Shown: piece after piece, positions 58,079-64,000 of the stretch
Layout: the number at the start of each line of letters is the position of its first letter
How positions within the stretch are numbered: position 1 is the stretch's first letter
From: Tamarix chinensis
Taxonomy: Eukaryota; Streptophyta; Magnoliopsida; Caryophyllales; Tamaricaceae
Length of the DNA: 64,000 nt
Reading direction: 5' to 3'
NCBI GenBank assembly: GCA_030549775.1
Contig: CM060181.1
Location: forward strand, 54,101,201 to 54,165,200
Position numbers and translations under genes: made by a program
Notes under the pieces: model-generated
The model's input: only the letters and a program-made list of their open reading frames with translations
Database searches by the model: none
Told to the model about the DNA's origin: nothing

Positions 58079-59128
58079 TGAAATACCCCAAAAATCCTAA
58101 TTTAGGAATTATGGCAAATAATAATTTATTAGAGAAAGATTAAGAAAATAGGTGAATTTATTAAATAAAGAGGAAATTTATTAAGGAAAAATAAGGAGAA
58201 AATAATAAATAAGTTATTAGAAAATTTTGGACATTTTACTAATTAAAATGGAAGTTAAGGACAATTTATCCAAAATAGCCTAACTAATTTAAAAATGGAT
58301 TTAATTATTATAATTAAAATAACTATTATTAAAATTAAATATCTAAATTAATTATATAAATAAATAAAGACCCAAATACCTCCAACCCAACCATTTTATC
58401 ATTCCTCCATTTTCCCTTTTTCCTTTTCTCCCTTCTTTTCTCCTTTTTTTTCCCTTCCTCCTCCTTTACTTTTTCTTTTCCTTTCTCCCCCCCGGCTGGG
58501 CCAGCCCACCGGCCCAGATGCCGCTCTTCTCCCCCATCTCGCGTACAGGCCGCCAAACTCTCCCTTTTTCTTACCCTTTTTCCCTTCCCGCGGCCCAGCA
58601 CCGTTCGACGCCTTCCCGTGCACCCAAACGCAGCGTTTCGGCCCTCCTCCCGCTAAGACGCTGCGTCCGATCGCTGAAGATAGCCGTTGCCAAACGGGCA
58701 ACGCGACGCGGCGCTCTGTCCCCCATACCATTGAAACACCGCGTTTAGTTTTAAAAACCTTATAAACGCCGAACCGCCCGGTCTCCCCTTCCTTTTTCTT
58801 TTTCCCCTGGACCGCCGGTCCTCCTCCTTTCCCCTTCCTTCTTCTTCCCCCGCACAGCCGCCGACCTGCAGCTCGAATTTTGCCGGCGGCCACCAGCCCA
58901 TTACCGGCTATCTTTCCCTGCCTCTCTCCCTGTCGTTTTCTTTCTCTTTTCAACCCCGACCAAGTCCCTCTCTCCCTTTCCCGCGTGCCCACCTCTTTCC
59001 CTTTTCCTCTCCCCTTCCCCGACCCAGCCTGCCATGGCAGGACCTACACCACCTGCCACCGGCCGGCCACCTTCACACCTGCCTCGCATGCCTCCTTCTC
59101 CCTTCGTCATTTTCCTCCCCCCTTGGCC

Positions 59129-59136
59129 TATAAATA
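59129..59136 (+). promoter_or_regulatory. TATA box in LTR K
   Basis: TATAAATA in CTATAAATACCCCC, 1051 bp from the LTR start and identical to the site in LTR C. It is the probable LTR core promoter. Confidence 0.65.
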
Positions 59137-60322
59137 CCCCCTCCCGAACGGCCACAGCAAGTCCCTCCCTCTGGACCTTGCTGAAACTCTGTTCCGCCGC
59201 CGCCAGAACAGACGCCATTCCTGCCGCCTCCAGCCACCGCCGAAACCACTGCTTCCCACTATTATCATCCTTGCACCTCCCTCGACAAAACCAAGCCACC
59301 ACCACCCTCCTCCTTGCCCTGCACGTGCCGCCCTAGCTGTGCAAAGTCCACTGCCCGAAACCACCTCTTCCAGCCTTCGCCGCCCTTGCGCCGCCTTCCA
59401 CCGCCAGCCCAGCCGCCACCAGAGCCTCTTCCACCCTCCAAAATGCCCAGCAAACCTCCCTCTACCTTTCCCTACCTTCAACTTCCCCTGCCTCCCTCTC
59501 CTCCTTCCTCCCTCATCTTCCACCTCTCTCCACCACCCTCGGCCGCCGTCGTCGCCGCCGTGCGCCGCCGCCCCTTTCCACGCCACCACCCTCACTCCAC
59601 TCCCCTTCACCTGCTGCTTCTCCCCCCACCTCAAACTTCTCTTTTCCTCCTGCGATCCAGCCCCCACCTTGATCTTTTCCCTTCCCTTCCTCCTCCACCA
59701 CCGCCGCCGTCGCCGCCACGCGCCGCCGCTGGACCACCACCGACCCTAGGTGGTTCTCCACTCATCCGAACCCTAATACCCCTTTTATATAATTGCTACT
59801 ATTTTCTACTAATATTGATATTAATATACTTATTATTATTATTATTATCATTATTGTTATTACTTTTATTATTACTATTATTATTATTATTATGATTATT
59901 ATTATTATTGTCATTATTACCATTATTATTGTCTCTATTATTAATGTCTTATTTTCTTACTAATACTAACATCCCTTTTAAACCCTAACTTGTATTATAC
60001 TTAACTTTGGTCCTATTGTTATAATTATTAGTATTAACATTTTTATTATTATTATCTCTATTATCCTTACTATGGTTATTATTATTACTACTTAACCTTA
60101 CTTGGTTGTATTATTGTTATAACCATTACTACTAGGAGTATTATTATTATTATTATCGTTATTATTAGTATTATTACTATTATCATTATCACCCTTAAGA
60201 ATAGTTTACTTGTAATATTGTGACCTTATAATATTATTATTTCAAACCTAACACCATTGTTGGACTTAATCTTAAAAACGCTAGAGTTCTATTACTTGAA
60301 ACATAAGTATCACTATTAGTAG

Positions 60323-60324
60323 TC

Positions 60325-60397
<73 letters not shown>
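60323..60397. repeat. ATT microsatellite in LTR K
   Basis: About 25 perfect TTA/ATT units, with looser ATT runs from 59830 onward. It corresponds to the block in LTR C. Confidence 0.95.
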
Positions 60398-62084
60398 CAC
60401 TATTTTACTATGACTAGTGAACACTAGTATTATAAGAATGGAACTAATGGGCTTAATAAAATAAGTGTAACAATAAGTATCATAAATAACTATATTTTGA
60501 CTACTAATATTTAGTATACTAATTCTAAGGTAAAAACCCTAGTTTTGTATAAAACCCCTTTTTTAATAAAAACCCTAACCTTAAACTAGAATGAGGATTG
60601 ATAGTAATTATAAGGGAAACTAATACTTAGCATTTTCCCCTTTTATAGGTAACCCCGACCAAAGCCTTAAGGAGTTAGAGGAGCGTGCTCCAAGCCCGGC
60701 GTCGCTTTAGGTAAGGACGAAGCTATGGCCTTTGTGTGATGTGTGACCTGTATGTTTTGAATGTTGTATATGCCATGCTATGTCGTGTATTATATGATTG
60801 TGGGCAACTTGTCTTATGTAGCGCAGCTTGGAAATTGAGGTATGTTGTATGTGTTTCCTATGACATGAGCATGACATGTATATGTATGATGTTTATGAGG
60901 TGATATGATTTAACCCTCTAGGACATGCATGCTAGGGTGATTGTTATGATGATATGGGAATGAAAGGATAAAAAGGAAATAAATGGGAAGTAAGTTCACT
61001 AAGGGGGACATGAGGTTGACCTAAGTACCTCATGATCCATGAGAAAAGATTTAATAAGGGAGGAATGACCTAAACAAATGAGAGTTGGGGAAACCATGCA
61101 TGGGAGTCGTAAAATTTGCATGATGACTTGGGGTGTTTGCATGAGGTGACTAACTCTTGCATGGGGATGTGTCTTACATGAGGAAAGTTGAATTTGGGTG
61201 TAAGTAAGAGAATGGGAGAGTCTTGGAATGATTGGAGACTTAGTATGAAAAATAATACGTAAGTTGGCGCATAAGAGACCTTATTAGGGTTTTGTGTGTA
61301 AGCGGGTGTTGGAGAGTCCGCATGGATTGTTTAAATTAAGCATGGGAATGAATCTTACTTGAGGAAAGTTGATTTAGGGCGTAAATGAGATAATGTCAAA
61401 GTTATGGGTCCATTGGAGACTATGATGTAAAATAGTACGTAGGAGGATGTAAGGGTGTATAAGGAATCCGATTAGGGTTTTGGGGAGAAAATGGAAATTT
61501 GGGAAGTACAAAAGTAGGAATGATTAAGGAAGGGTGGAGTATGGGTTAGAGTGAGATTTCATTTATATAAAAGGTGAGTATGGGTTCCCATGTGGAAGAA
61601 GAGACTTTGGGATGAAAAGAGAGAGGTTACTTGTGGGAGAAGAAAGGTACTAAGGTTGAGGTGATCAACTAGGGTTTTCATGGTTATGTGCTGAATCGAA
61701 AGGTAAAGTGATATGTTTTGGGAGAGGATCTAATTGCGGTAAGATGTGTGGCGTTGAATGAGGTAAAGGTAGCGTAAGTGGGGGAAGGTTGGGCCACATC
61801 GGCCCAATTAGGGTTTTCAAGGGAAAACCCTAGGGGGTGATGGGAGGTGGAGTTGATGTCATGAGTGTAGGGCCTAACCCACACCCGTAGGGGTTGACTC
61901 TTTCATCTAAGGGTAAGTGTAAAGGGAATGGATGTCGGGGTGTGAGAAGGGGAGAACAGTCTCAAGATATGGGACGGGCCTCCTCGAAGGATAGAATAGA
62001 GAGTAGTAGACATGCATGTCAAGGGTGGAACCTTATTTAATAATACATTAATAAGACATTAACTACTTAAAGAGTAAGATTGTT

Positions 62085-62369
62085 GAGCCGGGCCCAGACC
62101 GATCCACCAGCATAATAGTGGCCAGGTGCCGGGGTGCCCTGGAGACCGATCCACCGGCATATAATAGTGGTTAGGTGCGTTCTGCCCTATACGTGACCGA
62201 TCCACCGGCTATAATAGTGGGGGATCCCGAGCTCAACAAACCAAACAGTATGTTGTAATTAAATCATGGGAAAGATACTATATACTTACAGTAGAACACC
62301 ATGAGAGTCGGGGCCAGACCGATCCACCGGCATAATAGTGGCCAGGAGCGTTGTGCCCTGGAGACCGAT
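62085..62369 (+). repeat. Hairpin array in LTR K
   Basis: Units GATCCACCGGCATAATAGTG followed by CCAGG...CCTGG stem-loops (62120-62145, 62340-62362) and a TAGG...CCTA version (62170-62192). Superblocks begin GACATTAACTACTTAAAG and AAGATACTATATACTTACAG. Confidence 0.82.
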
Positions 62370-62467
62370 TGTAACACCCCCAAATTTACTACTGAAAAAT
62401 TTCGTTTAATATCAAAAGGCTTAGCGGAATCAAAGGATAAAACTGTAAACTCGGGGGTATTACCGCC

Positions 62468-62515
62468 ACACTTAGTACCAGACCGGTTCACTCCTACCGT
62501 TCCAGTACTAAGTGC
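62468..62515 (-). other. Conserved terminal hairpin, LTR H
   Basis: On the minus strand, arms GCACTTAGTACTGG (62515-62502) and CTGGTACTAAGTGT (62481-62468) pair at 14 of 14 positions with wobble. GGCGGTAATACCCCC follows. Confidence 0.8.
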
Positions 62516-63109
62516 TAAGGCTAAAAAGAATAAAACCAGAATAAATCATTCATAACACACACATTTTACGGAATCAGAGTACGAAGGTCAAAAGTTACAA
62601 TCCGAGATACAATTTAAAAAGTCCATATATCAGAGTACTTAAAATAACGGAATAACAAGGTACGATAAAACCCTTGAAAATTTAAAAACAACACTTGTAA
62701 CCTCCAAGGACAAATACGATTAAACAAAACAATTCCGAAGGGTGAATATCCGGACCACTTACTCACTCAGTTCAAGCCTTCCACCCCAACACAGTAACAA
62801 CCTGCACAAAGGTCTGCTCCCCACCATCGGTGGATCATCACAGGACCCAGTCAATCAAGGTAGTATCAGTACGGGTCCAGTACTGAGTAAGGGCGTAGGT
62901 GCTAGGGCCAAGCATACAATCCTACCACGTAGTCTACATGACACAATCATAAAAGTAACATGCAATAATACACAAGATACATGCTCAACACATCAACAAC
63001 ATGCAAAGGCGAGTAAGTGGAAAGCTGATTTCATGCTTGTGCTTTGTTCGTTATTACTTATTATGATAATAAGTTCTGCTCACACATTCTTCATTTATCC
63101 CTATAAGTA

Positions 63110-63430
63110 CGGGGACCCCACTATTATAGCCGGTGGACCGGAAATCGAATCCTAGAGCAAAACGCCTCTGACCACTATTCTAACCGGTGGAACGGACTGG
63201 CCCCGCACTTACATGGTGTTCCGCTATAAGTAATTAGTATCTTTCCCGTGGATTAACTTATTCGTTTGGGTCTATCGAGCCCGAACTCCCCCACTATTAT
63301 AGTCGGTGGACCGAAGATACACACCCAGGGCAGAACGCCTCTGGCCACTATTATAGCCGGTGGACCGGAAATCAACCCTTAGGACAAAACGCCTCTGGCC
63401 ACTATTCTAACCAGTGGAACGGACTGGGTC
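63110..63430 (-). repeat. Hairpin array in LTR H
   Basis: The minus strand repeats TCCACCGGCTATAATAGTGG with stem-loops CCAG(A)GG...CCCTGG around GCGTTTTG or GCGTTCTG. Some stems are weakened. Superblock motifs AGATACTAATTACTTATAG (near 63220) and AAGATATTAATTACGTAAAG (near 63460) are present. Confidence 0.78.
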
Positions 63431-64000
63431 GGGCTCATCAGTCTTTCGCTTTACGTAATTAATATCTTATTCGTATCTTATTGAATCACGTCACGCCCTT
63501 GACATGCATAAATCATTCTCTTTATACTTTACACATCACAAACAATAAAATTCCACATTCATAACTACACATTAGTCAATAATACACATGATGACACCAA
63601 ACAACTCTAAGCAGCCATGACGAACCCTAATTGTCCACACCAAACCGTGCCTTAACCCTATTTTACCATAACAACCATACTTAGCCATCCCAAACCTTAA
63701 TTACCCTCAGCAATTCACAATTAGCTACTCCAACCCTACTTAATCACAACGACCCAGAGTTAGTCACTCCAAACCCTAATTCTGTCTCCTCCATACCCTT
63801 ATAATACCCCACGTACTATTCCCCGTCCGAAACAGTTAAACACCCAAATAATACTTGCATTACCTTCCTTACACCCCAAATCAGCCTTTCATACGTAAAT
63901 TTTGCTCCCACGCAAACGTTACGCATCCCATGCAACCTCTCGAAGTTTTCACACAAACCCTAAATCCCATACAATCATTAACTCCCATGCAAAACCCTAA

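Larger units (their letters stand above)
58079..62369 (+). mobile_element. Giant LTR K, interrupted by LTR H
   Basis: It starts TGAAATACCCC at 58079 and is cut at 62369 by the oppositely oriented LTR H, so its 3' end lies outside the window. It contains a C/T-rich tract (58400-59760), a TATA box (59129-59136), ATT microsatellites (59830-60400) and AGGGTTTT words. A hairpin array with well-kept CCACCGGC units lies at 62085-62369. CpG is abundant (58560-59760), so it is among the youngest copies. Frames up to 289 residues on both strands are Pro/His/Ser- or Arg/Gly-rich artefacts. Confidence 0.9.
62370..64000 (-). mobile_element. Giant LTR H (minus), 3' part, runs off the window
   Basis: The minus strand ends CAGTAGTAAATTTGGGGGTGTTACA-like at 62370, shown on the plus strand as TGTAACACCCCCAAATTTAC. 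It contains the terminal hairpin (62468-62515), CAGTACGGGTCCAGTACTG (62867-62885), a hairpin array (63110-63430) and AAACCCTAA words (63620-64000). It is inserted in LTR K in opposite orientation. The candidate duplication is CCGAT (62365-62369), whose partner is outside. CpG is well kept, so it is young. Confidence 0.9.

Noticed and set aside
58880..59749. 289-residue open frame, the longest in the window, with overlapping frames on both strands
   Set aside because: Pro/His/Ser-rich on one strand and Gly/Arg-rich on the other; it comes from the C/T-rich tract of LTR K. No domain, and equivalent frames differ in every sister LTR.
62742..63155. 137-residue frame at the right end
   Set aside because: It crosses LTR H antisense to its hairpin elements; no domain seen.
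1..64000. tRNA, rRNA or intact host gene
   Set aside because: No cloverleaf, rRNA core or multi-exon host coding pattern was recognised on either strand by eye.

Overview
The window is repeat-dense, AT-rich DNA from a flowering-plant nuclear genome. The evidence is plant-type retroelements throughout: an L1-type LINE with a DUF4283-like ORF1, Ty3/gypsy chromovirus, Athila-type and Tat-type fragments, TRIM elements, and a hAT-like relic. There is also a family of very large LTRs beginning TGTAATACCCC and ending GGGGTGTTACA. I found no intact host gene, tRNA, rRNA or CRISPR. Every recognisable coding region is a decayed retroelement gene. The species cannot be named from the sequence.

Layout. 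(1) 1-7900 is a minus-strand LINE split by solo LTR A (2384-6636, target duplication ACAAC). (2) 7900-10030 and 29314-30547 are one AT-rich locus built of ~1.37-kb tandem units that contain ~190-bp subrepeats. A minus-strand chromovirus (M, 10031-29313) split it. M was hit by giant LTR B (13628-26046, duplication TATAA). B was hit by an Athila-type element (15871-20527), which is now truncated against giant LTR C (20528-24760). (3) 30555-31336 is a non-autonomous hAT-like element. (4) 32434-52306 is an old plus-strand giant LTR D. It holds LTR E (33140-37846) and a minus-strand LTR G (39140-51553). G in turn holds LTRs F (40734-46049) and J (47172-50641). (5) 53480-54730 is a Tat-type gag relic interrupted by a TRIM (54731-55485), followed by an Athila-type solo LTR (55815-57362). 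(6) 57521-58078 is a second TRIM in inverse orientation, cut by giant LTR K (58079-62369). K is cut by oppositely oriented giant LTR H, which runs off the window.

The giant LTRs account for roughly 37-38 kb of the 64 kb. They appear only as solo LTRs or parts of them, 2.7-5.3 kb each, mostly with 5-bp target duplications. No gag-pol that can be assigned to this family is present. They share an architecture: a T/A-rich 5' end, a C/T-rich tract, a TATA box about 0.9-1.05 kb in (clearest in C and K), microsatellite or minisatellite blocks, an array of short hairpins around AATAGTGG, a CAGTAC/GTACTG hairpin, and a 14-16 bp hairpin about 90-150 bp before the 3' end.

The most interesting signal is that these hairpins keep pairing although the arm sequences differ between copies. 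This is the pattern of compensatory change expected of a functional RNA structure in the transcribed R-U5 part of the LTR. It is a by-eye observation and needs a covariation test.
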